Origin: WTHC01 sp965218725
GTDB lineage: Archaea; Thermoproteota; Nitrososphaeria; Nitrososphaerales; Nitrosopumilaceae
Assembly (NCBI GenBank): GCA_965218725.1
Contig: CBDCLO010000002.1
Span: 372,001 to 436,000, forward strand
Length of the DNA: 64,000 bases
Reading direction: 5' to 3'
Shown: positions 32,941 through 41,747 of the stretch, one piece after another
Numbering within the stretch: position 1 is the stretch's first letter
How the letters are laid out: every line of letters starts with the position of its first letter
Translations under genes and position numbers: made by a program
Notes under the pieces: generated by a model
Seen by the model: only the letters and a program-made list of their open reading frames with translations
Databases searched by the model: none
What the model was told of the DNA's origin: nothing

Positions 32941-34463
32941 TAGTAGGATTAGTGATAGGAGAATCAAAACCTACAGTGATTTCAGCACAGACATCAAGAG
33001 CTATGTCTGTAGGAGAGTATGTAATAATAGATTCTAAAAACGAAAAGCTTTTAGGACTAGTAGAAAGGACATTTGTCTCCAGTGCAGCATTAACAGATGT
33101 GCACAACTATGACGAGGTATTAGAAAGCAAAGAAATTGCAGATATGGACTCTAGGGATAAGAGTTTTACAACTAAAATTGTAATTTTGGGATTTCTATCT
33201 CAATTACAAAGTGGTAAAACAGTAATACCGGCGATTCCACCACTTCCAGGAACCCCAATATTAGAGGCTACAAAACAAGATTTAGAAGGTATATTTAATC
33301 CAAATAAACCTGAATGGGTTAAAATAGGAACATTACTTAGGAATTCAAAAATCGAATTAAAAATCAATATTAATAAAATAGTTTCGCGTCATTTAGGAGT
33401 ATTAGCTATGACAGGAATGGGGAAAAGTAACCTTATTTCCGTACTTGCAAAACAAATATCAGAAGTTAATGGCACATTGATAATTTTTGATTATCATAAT
33501 GATTATAGTAATTTAAATATAAAAATGATAAATACTATGGACGCAAAAATTAACCCAAGGTTATTAGATTCTAATACGCTGGCTGATGTACTTGAAATAA
33601 GAGAAAAAGCAGACATTCAACAACGTATTTTACGTTTGGCATTTACGCAAAAAGTAAAAGAATCTAAGAATTTTTGGGACTTGTTATACAAACAAGTTGA
33701 ATTAATAGGCATGAATCCAGAAAGAAAAGAAGATCGTCATTCTGCAGACAGAGTATGCGATAAAATAGATGATGCCCGCAACAGGTTTGCAGATATACTA
33801 GATCCAGATATAGTAGATCCAATAAATCTTATTAAGGAACACAGAATAAACATCTTAAATATATCTGAACTTAGTGAGAAACAAGCCAATGTGGTATTGG
33901 CATATTATTTACAAGAATTGTTGGCAGATAAAAAAATCGCAACACTTTCACAAAATTCAAAACTAAAAACAAATAAAAAATATAGATTTGGTTCACCTAT
34001 TTTTGTGATAATAGAAGAAGCTCATGTATTTATACCAAGGTTGGAAGATACTTACTCCAAGTATTGGGCATCAAAAATAGCAAGAGAAGGTAGAAAGTTT
34101 GGGTTGGGAATCGGGATAGTTTCACAAAGACCTAGGAATATAGATTCTAATGTGTTAAGTCAAATTGGTTCATTCGCAATAATGAAGATAATTCAGGAAG
34201 AGGATCAGAGACAGATCTCATACGCAGTAGAATCAATAAGCAAAGATTTGATTTCGCAGTTAACATCACTAAATGTTGGTGAAGCTGTATTAGTGGGCCA
34301 ATGGGTAAATTTACCATCATTAGTGCATACATATGAAACAAAAGAAAAGACTATTGGATCAGATCCTAATGCTGTTAAGGAGTGGTCAGCAGCGTCGCAA
34401 TTTAATAACATGAATGATGGACATATACAGAATCTTATTAAAAAAGATCTTTTAACATACTGA
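32937..34463 (+). CDS. herA: Bipolar DNA helicase/translocase HerA
   Basis: A 508-residue FtsK/HerA-class ATPase forming a hexameric DNA pump. An N-terminal HAS-barrel covers about 1-150 (GLVIGESKPT...). Walker A is MTGMGKSNLISVLAK (about 158-172), and Walker B is IFVIIEEAHVFIP (about 355-368). The sensor/arginine-finger region is WASKIAREGRKFGLGIGIVSQRPRNID (about 380-406), and SFAIMKIIQEEDQ follows. A C-terminal cap is present. It overlaps nurA by 4 nt and is followed by mre11 after 5 nt. Role: end resection for homologous recombination together with NurA and Mre11-Rad50. Confidence 0.96.
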   Translation: MIVGLVIGESKPTVISAQTSRAMSVGEYVIIDSKNEKLLGLVERTFVSSAALTDVHNYDEVLESKEIADMDSRDKSFTTKIVILGFLSQLQSGKTVIPAIPPLPGTPILEATKQDLEGIFNPNKPEWVKIGTLLRNSKIELKININKIVSRHLGVLAMTGMGKSNLISVLAKQISEVNGTLIIFDYHNDYSNLNIKMINTMDAKINPRLLDSNTLADVLEIREKADIQQRILRLAFTQKVKESKNFWDLLYKQVELIGMNPERKEDRHSADRVCDKIDDARNRFADILDPDIVDPINLIKEHRINILNISELSEKQANVVLAYYLQELLADKKIATLSQNSKLKTNKKYRFGSPIFVIIEEAHVFIPRLEDTYSKYWASKIAREGRKFGLGIGIVSQRPRNIDSNVLSQIGSFAIMKIIQEEDQRQISYAVESISKDLISQLTSLNVGEAVLVGQWVNLPSLVHTYETKEKTIGSDPNAVKEWSAASQFNNMNDGHIQNLIKKDLLTY

Positions 34464-34468
34464 ATAAT

Positions 34469-35626
34469 ATGTTATTTTCTCATATTTCAGATCTACATTT
34501 AGGTTTGATTCAATACGGATCTGAAGATAGAGAAAATGATATTTACAGTTCATTTAATCAAGCCATAGATATATCAATAAAGGATCATGTGGATTTCGTG
34601 ATTTTTGCTGGAGATATTTTCCATATCCCTAATGCAACTGGTAATGCGATACTACATATGGCAAATGCATTAAAACTCCTGAAACAAAATAACATAGAAT
34701 CATTTTTTATTTTAGGAGAACATGATATTAGTAGAATTAGAAGTACTCCTATACCATATGTATATCATAATCTAGGATTTTCAAAATATGCCGGTGAAGG
34801 AAAACCATTGCACTATGATGATGTATTAATAATTGGATATGATAAAATAAGAAAAAATGAAGTGCAGTTTTATGAAAAAAAATTTGATGCAATAGATTCA
34901 ATTGCTAAAAACCATAGTGGTCATAAGATATTAATTATGCATCAGGCTATCAATGAATTAAATAAATTTGCAGGTGAATTGAATTCTACTGATCTACCAA
35001 AGAATTTTACATATTATGCTATGGGACATTTACACGATAGATACTTCAAAATGTTTAATCATTTAGATGGTCCAGTCTCATATCCAGGTTCAATAGAGCA
35101 TACCACTAGTGAAGGAATAAAAGATAGTAAAAAAGGATTTTACGAAGTAGATATATCATTGCCAGAAGCAAAATCAACATGGTTAAAATTAGATACAAGA
35201 CCACAGATATCAATAAAAACAGCATATAATGAGCTAAATTGTGTTATACAAGACCTGATAAAAAAGTGCGATATGATGAGTATGAAACCAATTATAGAAT
35301 TAAAAATATTTGGAGATAATATGGAAACAGATTTTATTCAGACAGAAATTTCAAATCTTTTAACACATACATTATTTTGTTTTTGGAAGATTATAAAAAA
35401 AGAAAACAGTAACATAACAATGTATATGAACAAGCCTACCAAGATGGATGATGAACTATTAAAACTGTCAGTTAGTTCTATTGACGCTAATTTAGCTAAT
35501 TTTGCAATAAAAGAGCTTTTACCATTACTTAGTTCAAATCAGATCAGAGAAGCTAATATGTTAATAAATGAAAATTTTGAAAAGTTTAAAAAGAAAAAAA
35601 ATGATCAGGTCAATAGAATTAAATAA
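34469..35626 (+). CDS. mre11: DNA double-strand-break repair nuclease Mre11
   Basis: A 385-residue SbcD/Mre11 phosphoesterase. Metal-site motifs in order: FSHISDLHLG (about 4-13), FAGDIFHIP (about 47-55), FILGEHDIS (about 85-93), ILIMHQAIN (about 152-160) and MGHLHDR (about 186-192). The third motif reads GEHD where most Mre11 proteins have GNHD, so an asparagine that contacts metal and phosphate is a glutamate here. The C-terminal capping region and a basic Rad50-binding tail (KKKKNDQVNR) follow. The last 26 nt overlap the rad50 start. Confidence 0.93.
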   Translation: MLFSHISDLHLGLIQYGSEDRENDIYSSFNQAIDISIKDHVDFVIFAGDIFHIPNATGNAILHMANALKLLKQNNIESFFILGEHDISRIRSTPIPYVYHNLGFSKYAGEGKPLHYDDVLIIGYDKIRKNEVQFYEKKFDAIDSIAKNHSGHKILIMHQAINELNKFAGELNSTDLPKNFTYYAMGHLHDRYFKMFNHLDGPVSYPGSIEHTTSEGIKDSKKGFYEVDISLPEAKSTWLKLDTRPQISIKTAYNELNCVIQDLIKKCDMMSMKPIIELKIFGDNMETDFIQTEISNLLTHTLFCFWKIIKKENSNITMYMNKPTKMDDELLKLSVSSIDANLANFAIKELLPLLSSNQIREANMLINENFEKFKKKKNDQVNRIK

Positions 35627-37685
35627 CTTTCTTTCTCATTCATTTACAAAATTAAATTTTGATAGTGGCGTAACTATTTTTATAGGTCATAATGGTGCTG
35701 GAAAATCAAGTATAATTGATGCTATAACATTTGTGCTATTTGGAAAACATATGAGAAATTCTAATAAAAGTCTAATCAAGAGAGGAACTAACATGGCATA
35801 TGTTAAAATCATATTCACCATGAATAATAGAAATTATGAAGCCATAAGAAAAATAGATACCAACGGGAATCTTTATGCACAGCTTACAGAAATAAGAAGT
35901 AAAGACTCAATAATACTAGTGTCTGGAGAAAGAAAACAGTTTGGAGAATCCATGACCAAACAAATTGAGGGTATAATAGGCATAGATTTTCATAAGTTAA
36001 AAATAGCGTCAATTGTACAACAAGGTGAATTAAATTCAATAATTAAATCTAAGCCTAGAGAGTTTAAAGAAATAATTAATGCAATAATAGGAATAGATAA
36101 ACTTGATACAGCATCAGAATTAATGAAAATAATTAAAAAAAACTTTCGTGAATTAATTCAGAAGAGAACTGGTTATGATGATACGCACATAAATACACTT
36201 TCAAAAAAAATTCAAATAGATAAAAACGAAATAAAAAAATCAAAACCATTAAAGCAATCATTGATCTTAAGAAAACAGACCTGCAAGAAAGAAATAGATA
36301 ACCTACAAAAAAAAATAGAAGATGAGATCCACAAAGAAATTAAAACAAATGAAATAGAAAATAGGAAACATGAACTTGTAGACTACGTAAATACACTTGC
36401 TACATCTATTAATAACAATATTATACAAAGTGACTACAAAATAAAAATCTGTGAAGAATGTTTTGAATATATGAATTCAAGAAATGAGATTGAAACGAAC
36501 TATCAAAAAATAAATACGGTATTAGAAAAAACCTCACAAAAAATTCAATATTATAATGCTAGAGAAAATGTTCTTAGAGATCATATGGAACTGGCCAAAA
36601 GATTAAAACTAAAAAATAATGTATGTCCTGTTTGTAATTCAAAAATTGAAAAATTAAGTCCATTATTTCAGGAAGAATATATAAGATATGAAATGCATGT
36701 GTTAAAAAATAAGATAGATGGCACTGAAAAAGAAAAGGAACAATATGATAAAATAAAAAATAAATTCGAAACAAAATTACAAAAAATAGTAAATTCAGAG
36801 ATAACATTATCAACATATTCAATAAAAGACCACGATGAATTAAATAAAATAAAACATGATAATATTATCCAAAAAAATAATTTAGAAAAAATCTCTGTAG
36901 CTATTAACTCACGTAGCTTAGTTGAAATTGCGTCTATTGATTTGCATGCAAAAAACTTATACAACAAGATAGTGTCACTTAAAAAAGAAGTATTATATTT
37001 TGATTCAGCTAAATTTACCGCGTTAAAGTTAGAGGTAGAAAATAAGAGAAAACGGTTGAGTAGCATGGATCAAGAACTTGGAGCAGTCACAGAAAAAATT
37101 AATATAATAAATAACACGATATGTGATATGGAGCATATATTACATGAAGTAACTTTGGCAAAAGAATATATTTTGTTACTAAATATGATACATGATAATA
37201 TATTCAATAGAGATGGTCCAGTTGCAACTAGTTTGAGATCATGGGCGCTAGAAACTATATCTGTAAAAGCATCAGAATATCTGACACTACTAAATATTAA
37301 TGTTCATAGGATAGTAATCTCTGAAAAGATACGTGGAATGTCTATTGTGTGTTATTCTAAGAACACAGCACTTGAAATTGATTCTTTAAGTGGTGGAGAA
37401 CAAGTTTGCGTATCAATTGCACTAAGGCTAGGTATAATGCATATGCTTGGAATATCAAATCTCAAATGCATAATACTAGATGAACCAACCATAAATTTAG
37501 ACGATGAACGTCGTAAATCACTTGTAAATATATTTTCCCAATTATCATACATAGCTTCAAACTTTAGATCGTTGATGCAGCTAATTATAATCACTCATGA
37601 TAGTGAGATTTTCGAAAATTCAAATGTGGATAGAATTTATAAATTTTCTTCTGATTTTAATAATTCAAAAGTAGCTTCACTATAA
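35601..37685 (+). CDS. rad50: DNA double-strand-break repair ATPase Rad50
   Basis: An SMC-like ATPase that pairs with Mre11. I choose ATG 35601 (MIRSIELNNFLSH, the universal Rad50 opening) rather than the in-frame ATG at 35568, giving 694 residues. Walker A is FIGHNGAGKSS (about 29), Q-loop QQGELN (about 140), zinc hook CPVC at residues 342-345, signature LSGGEQVCVSIALRLG (about 594), Walker B CIILDEPT (about 623), D-loop NLDDE, and H-switch IITHD (about 665). The coiled arms between heads and hook are short: archaeal Rad50 is usually some 850-900 residues. There is no frameshift. Overlap with mre11 is 26 nt. Confidence 0.95.
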   Translation: MIRSIELNNFLSHSFTKLNFDSGVTIFIGHNGAGKSSIIDAITFVLFGKHMRNSNKSLIKRGTNMAYVKIIFTMNNRNYEAIRKIDTNGNLYAQLTEIRSKDSIILVSGERKQFGESMTKQIEGIIGIDFHKLKIASIVQQGELNSIIKSKPREFKEIINAIIGIDKLDTASELMKIIKKNFRELIQKRTGYDDTHINTLSKKIQIDKNEIKKSKPLKQSLILRKQTCKKEIDNLQKKIEDEIHKEIKTNEIENRKHELVDYVNTLATSINNNIIQSDYKIKICEECFEYMNSRNEIETNYQKINTVLEKTSQKIQYYNARENVLRDHMELAKRLKLKNNVCPVCNSKIEKLSPLFQEEYIRYEMHVLKNKIDGTEKEKEQYDKIKNKFETKLQKIVNSEITLSTYSIKDHDELNKIKHDNIIQKNNLEKISVAINSRSLVEIASIDLHAKNLYNKIVSLKKEVLYFDSAKFTALKLEVENKRKRLSSMDQELGAVTEKINIINNTICDMEHILHEVTLAKEYILLLNMIHDNIFNRDGPVATSLRSWALETISVKASEYLTLLNINVHRIVISEKIRGMSIVCYSKNTALEIDSLSGGEQVCVSIALRLGIMHMLGISNLKCIILDEPTINLDDERRKSLVNIFSQLSYIASNFRSLMQLIIITHDSEIFENSNVDRIYKFSSDFNNSKVASL

Positions 37686-37983
37686 TACTTGTTATGAGTA
37701 TTTTTTAGTAGTAATTAATTTTCTGATTATACAATATTGTTTTTCAACTTATTTTATATTAAAAATTTATATAAATATTCAAATTTTCAGTATGTTGGTA
37801 CTGTACTATGTGCAGAATATCTGTTTTTAATGGATATTGGCTACGCTGGATACTAGTTACTAATAAAAAAGGTTGCATGTATATACAACAGGTATACTAT
37901 CTTATTCTTATTTTTTACTTTTTGCATATTAATAGCTACTATAATCTAGTTAACTTTTTAAAATATTTTATATTAAGTATTAT
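37686..37983. other. AT-rich intergenic spacer before the TlpA-like gene
   Basis: About 300 bases downstream of rad50. A TATA-like stretch (TTTTTAAAATATTTTATATTAAG, split over 37953-37978) lies just before the GTG start at 37984. No structured RNA or conserved frame was recognised; a 59-codon frame from 37808 has no recognisable similarity. Confidence 0.4.
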
Positions 37984-38643
37984 GTGATTGTAAAAATAGA
38001 TAATACTGTACCTAACTTTAAGATTTCAAGGTGGGTACAGGGTTTACCTACAAATTTTAATAAAGAAAAAGACAAAGTTGTATTGGTGGAAGTTTTTCAG
38101 GTCAATTGTCCTGGTTGTTTTATATATGGTATTCCAGCTGCAATAAACATTTATAATAAATACAAATCTAGTGGGGTAACAGTTTTAGGTATAGCTACTG
38201 CTTTTGAGGATTTCGATAATAATACATTAGAAAATTTAGAATTACTTCTTACTACAGGTAAAGTAATAGGTGAAACTAAGAAAATTCTGAACCAATACAA
38301 TCAATTAGAAAATGATATACTAAGATATAGGATACCGTTTCCAGTTGCTATGGATTCACTCATAAAGATAAACGGTGATGCAATGAGAAGTGACATGGTC
38401 ATGGATTTCATTCATAGTAAAATTCCTGATTTTAATTCGTTTAATGTTGATTATAAAGATCAAGTAATCTATAAAGTAAAAACATATTTTAAATCAAAAA
38501 AATATATTACAGAAACATTTGAACAGTTTGCTCTTCAGGGTACACCGTCTACTATCTTGGTAGACAGAAATGGCATATTACGTGATGTGATGTTTGGTCA
38601 AATACATGATCTTGAAGCTAAAGTTGAAAATTTATTAAGTTAA
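37984..38643 (+). CDS. TlpA/redoxin-like thiol-disulfide protein
   Basis: A 219-residue thioredoxin-fold protein. It opens with VPNFKISRWVQG, a redoxin-type N-terminus. The redox motif is NCPGC (about residues 38-42) after VVLVEVFQV, and the cis-proline strand is LQGTPSTILVDRNG (about 186-199), ending with VMFGQIHDLE. An insertion of about 100 mainly helical residues separates the CxxC from the cis-proline half, longer than in ordinary TlpA. No signal peptide is seen. The start is GTG 37984. It stands alone; a peroxiredoxin-like or disulfide-handling role is inferred from the fold. Confidence 0.82.
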   Translation: MIVKIDNTVPNFKISRWVQGLPTNFNKEKDKVVLVEVFQVNCPGCFIYGIPAAINIYNKYKSSGVTVLGIATAFEDFDNNTLENLELLLTTGKVIGETKKILNQYNQLENDILRYRIPFPVAMDSLIKINGDAMRSDMVMDFIHSKIPDFNSFNVDYKDQVIYKVKTYFKSKKYITETFEQFALQGTPSTILVDRNGILRDVMFGQIHDLEAKVENLLS

Positions 38644-38725
38644 TGCGCATGCCTATAATTAACACAACAACATTTTTAGTATTTTTCATTTATATATTTA
38701 TTATTATCAATATCTTGAAAAGTCA

Positions 38726-39178
38726 TTATGTACATGACGCAACTTTTTTTTGTAGATCACTGTCATTGATTATAGAGCGATGTGATTTGTCTGCTAGGAT
38801 CACTTCATACCAGTAATATATACTATCACCATATACAAAATAGGATCCAAGTAATACCATATTACGATATTTTTTGATAACACGATATTCAGCTACTTGC
38901 TTCATGCTTATTTTTGCTTTTATTCTAAGCACACCTAAATGCTTAGGCCTTCTACCACCTTTTGGTCTTTGTTTCCTCATTCCACCTGAACCCACCTTTA
39001 TTCTAATTACTACAATTCCCTGTTTTGATTTATAGCCTAATCTCCTTGCACGATTTATTCTGCTAGGCTTACTAATTCTTACTAAGGTGTTTTGTTTACG
39101 CCATAATATTGCCCTTTTTCTTATTTCCGAGTTTTCTTTCCACAATTTTATCCAGTTTAAGTCTTGATGTGACATCAT
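38726..39178 (-). CDS. rpl15e: Large ribosomal subunit protein eL15 (L15e)
   Basis: A 150-residue archaeal/eukaryotic-type ribosomal protein. Blocks: RILWRKQ-like RAILWRKQNTLVRISKPSR, INRARRLGYKSKQG, VIRIKVGSGGMRKQRPKGGR and the C-terminal VLGSYFVYGDSIYYWYEVILAD. It has the high basic content expected. Length is typical. Translation could start at either of two adjacent ATG codons (39178 or 39175); the second, MSHQDL, is closer to family N-termini. It has no close ribosomal neighbour, which is common in this phylum. Confidence 0.95.
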   Translation of the reverse strand: MMSHQDLNWIKLWKENSEIRKRAILWRKQNTLVRISKPSRINRARRLGYKSKQGIVVIRIKVGSGGMRKQRPKGGRRPKHLGVLRIKAKISMKQVAEYRVIKKYRNMVLLGSYFVYGDSIYYWYEVILADKSHRSIINDSDLQKKVASCT

Positions 39179-39333
39179 TACTATTATATTTGATAAAATG
39201 AGTATTTAGAATTTTTGATATGGCAATAGAATATTTATATATAAACTGAATGTAAATGTGATTTATTTGTATATGGTTATTTGGATCATGATTAAATGTT
39301 AAAATAAATCTCTATTCATATGTAAATATATAA

Positions 39334-40281
39334 TCAAGTTGATATTTTAGTCATATCATCTCTAAGAATTTGTATTATTTTTTCAGCTATTATATTTGCT
39401 GATAATAGCTGTGCTTCGTTTGTTTGTGCGCCTATGTGTGGAGTTAGTATAACATTTGGTAAAGTAGAAAATTTTGTTTCTAATACTGGTTCATTTTCAA
39501 AAACATCTAATGCTGCTCCAGCTATACTACAACTCTTTATGGAGTTATATAGCGCAATTTCATCAATTATTCCGCCTCTAGAAGTATTTACTATTATAGA
39601 GGTTTTCTTCATGATTGATAATTTTTTTTCATCTATTAGATGAAATGTAGAGCTATTTAATGGTACATGTAAAGATACATAATCCGAACTTCGGAGCAAT
39701 GTATCAAGATCAGTCTTTATCAAGCCTATTTCTTTAGAATATAGGTTATCTATTTTATTGGTATCATATCCTATAATATTCATGTTTAGTCCTTTTGCTA
39801 GTCTGCCCAATCTCTTTCCAACATTACCAATTCCTACTATCCCAAGATATTTTCCTTTAAGCTCACTCCCAATAAGTTCTTTTTTTAGCCATTGATTATG
39901 TCTAATTCCAGAATCAGCTTTAATGATATGTCTAGATAATAGTAATAATAGTCCTAATACTAGTTCTGCTACTGCTGTAGTTGTGCCCTCTACTGCATTT
40001 ATGACTTTAATTTGATTTTTTTTTGCGGTATCAAGATCTATATTATCAAGACCTACACCTACACGTGCTATTATTATACATTTTTCTGCTTTTTCAATTA
40101 TTTTTTTTGTTAGTTTAGTTCTGCTTCGTACTACTACAATATCAAAATTTTTAATTGTATTTTCAATTTGTATTGGTGTTATTATAGGATTGTATGTTAT
40201 ACCGAGTCCGTTACTTTCCAGAATTTTGTTTAGTATTGGATCAACTTGATCACAAATCAAAACAGATTTATTAAAACTCAT
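39334..40281 (-). CDS. serA: D-3-phosphoglycerate dehydrogenase (or related 2-hydroxyacid dehydrogenase)
   Basis: A D-2-hydroxyacid dehydrogenase. I place the start at ATG 40281 (MSFNKSVLICDQVD, 315 residues). The frame is open to 40347, but the extra 22 residues are hydrophobic and atypical. NAD-binding motif GIVGIGNVGKRLGRLAKG (about 145-162); catalytic Arg in VNTSRGGIID (about 233), Glu in FENEP (about 262) and His in TPHIGAQT (about 280). The substrate-lobe signature RVGVGLDNID (about 71-80) is SerA-like. It lacks the C-terminal ACT domain of longer SerA. Glyoxylate/hydroxypyruvate reductase is the alternative. It diverges from the fumarase gene. Confidence 0.85.
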   Translation of the reverse strand: MSFNKSVLICDQVDPILNKILESNGLGITYNPIITPIQIENTIKNFDIVVVRSRTKLTKKIIEKAEKCIIIARVGVGLDNIDLDTAKKNQIKVINAVEGTTTAVAELVLGLLLLLSRHIIKADSGIRHNQWLKKELIGSELKGKYLGIVGIGNVGKRLGRLAKGLNMNIIGYDTNKIDNLYSKEIGLIKTDLDTLLRSSDYVSLHVPLNSSTFHLIDEKKLSIMKKTSIIVNTSRGGIIDEIALYNSIKSCSIAGAALDVFENEPVLETKFSTLPNVILTPHIGAQTNEAQLLSANIIAEKIIQILRDDMTKIST

Positions 40282-40384
40282 GCAAAAATGCAATTTTTTG
40301 TATAATATAACTATTACTAGTGTAACAATACTAACTAAATATTTCAAAAAAGATTACATATGAATAATTTAGTATATATTTGAG

Positions 40385-41746
40385 TTGAAAATAAGAATTG
40401 ACAGAGATTCACTAGGAGGTATAGAAATACCTGTTGACATGTATTATGGGCCGGTTACTGCAAGAGCAATAGAACAGTATCATGTAACAGGTACTAGGAC
40501 ACATAGCCAATTAATAAACGCCTTTATTATGATAAAGCACGCAACTGCTATTACGAATATAAAAATTAAAATGCTAAATAAAAAAATTGGAATACCAATA
40601 ATAAAGGCATGCAATATAATTTCAAGTGGAAAATACATGGATCAATTCGTGATAGATGCTATAAATTCTGGAGCCGGTACAGTACTAAATATGAATGTTA
40701 ATGAAGTTATAGCGAATGTTGCACTTGAAATATCTGGTAAAGAAAAAGGCCAATACGAATACATAAATCCAAATGATCATGTGAATATGTCACAATCTAC
40801 TAATGATACATTCCCAACTGCTATGAATATTTCTATTATCAATGACTTACGTATAGCAATTAGATCAATTGAAAAATTAAAAAAATCATTGATAAGAAAA
40901 GCCAAAGAGTTTTCTACGCTCAAAAAGATCGGCAGGACGCATCTAATGGATGCGCTTCCAGTAACTCTAGGAAATGAATTTAATGCATATGCTACTGCTG
41001 TTTCTAAATCATCTAACATAATAATAGAAGCAAGCAAAGAGTTGGAGTACATAGCATTAGGAGGTACGGCTGTAGGAACAGGAGCAAATACTAAACATAA
41101 ATATAGGAAAATTGTAATCGCGGAACTAAGTAAGCTTTCTAATATATCACTAAAAGCTGAAAAAGATATGCAATATTCAATACAGAGTAGATTTTCTGTG
41201 TCTAATATTTCATCTACTATAAAAAATTTTGCCGTAGAAGTTAATAGAATATCAAATGATATAAGATTGATGTCATCTGGACCAACATCTGGTTTATCCG
41301 AAATTAATATACCAGCTGTTCATGCAGGTTCTTCCATAATGCCAGGTAAAATTAATCCATCACTTGCAGAATGTATGAATATGATTTGTTTCAACATAAT
41401 AGGAAACGACACTACAATTTCAAATGCTGTTCAAAATGGTCAATTTGAATTAAATGTAATGATGCCTGTGATGATAAAATGCATTTTAGAATCAATTGAC
41501 ATGCTAAAAAACTTCTTGCCTATATTTTCTTCAAATTTAATAGATGGAATTACTGCAAATAAAAAAGTATTAAAGAAATACATGGAACGTAACCCGGTAA
41601 TAGTTACACTATTGACCCCTAAAATAGGATATATGAATGCATCAAAATTATTTAATAAAGCATTGAATGAAAATAGAACGATAAGAGAGATTGTAATTTC
41701 GGAGAAATTGCTAACAGAGGAAGAATTCGATTTACTTATACAATAA
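40385..41746 (+). CDS. fumC: Class II fumarase/aspartase-family lyase, probably fumarate hydratase
   Basis: A 453-residue member of the fumarase II/aspartase superfamily. Blocks: DSLGGIEIPVDMYYGPVTARA at the N-terminus, VNMSQSTNDTFPTAM (about 134-148), KIGRTHLMDALPVTLG (about 180-195), GGTAVGTGAN (about 225), and the superfamily signature GSSIMPGKINP (about 317). The Gly after MP is fumarase-like (aspartase has MPAKVNP), while NMSQST and GQFELNVMMPV are shared with aspartases. Fumarase fits the dicarboxylate part of the thaumarchaeal carbon-fixation cycle. It starts at TTG 40385. It is followed 1 nt later by the methylthiotransferase gene. Confidence 0.85.
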   Translation: MKIRIDRDSLGGIEIPVDMYYGPVTARAIEQYHVTGTRTHSQLINAFIMIKHATAITNIKIKMLNKKIGIPIIKACNIISSGKYMDQFVIDAINSGAGTVLNMNVNEVIANVALEISGKEKGQYEYINPNDHVNMSQSTNDTFPTAMNISIINDLRIAIRSIEKLKKSLIRKAKEFSTLKKIGRTHLMDALPVTLGNEFNAYATAVSKSSNIIIEASKELEYIALGGTAVGTGANTKHKYRKIVIAELSKLSNISLKAEKDMQYSIQSRFSVSNISSTIKNFAVEVNRISNDIRLMSSGPTSGLSEINIPAVHAGSSIMPGKINPSLAECMNMICFNIIGNDTTISNAVQNGQFELNVMMPVMIKCILESIDMLKNFLPIFSSNLIDGITANKKVLKKYMERNPVIVTLLTPKIGYMNASKLFNKALNENRTIREIVISEKLLTEEEFDLLIQ

Positions 41747-41747
41747 A

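Noticed and set aside
37808..37987. 59-codon frame upstream of the TlpA-like gene
   Set aside because: Hydrophobic, aromatic-rich translation of AT-rich DNA, no similarity recognised, and it runs through the promoter and start of the next gene.
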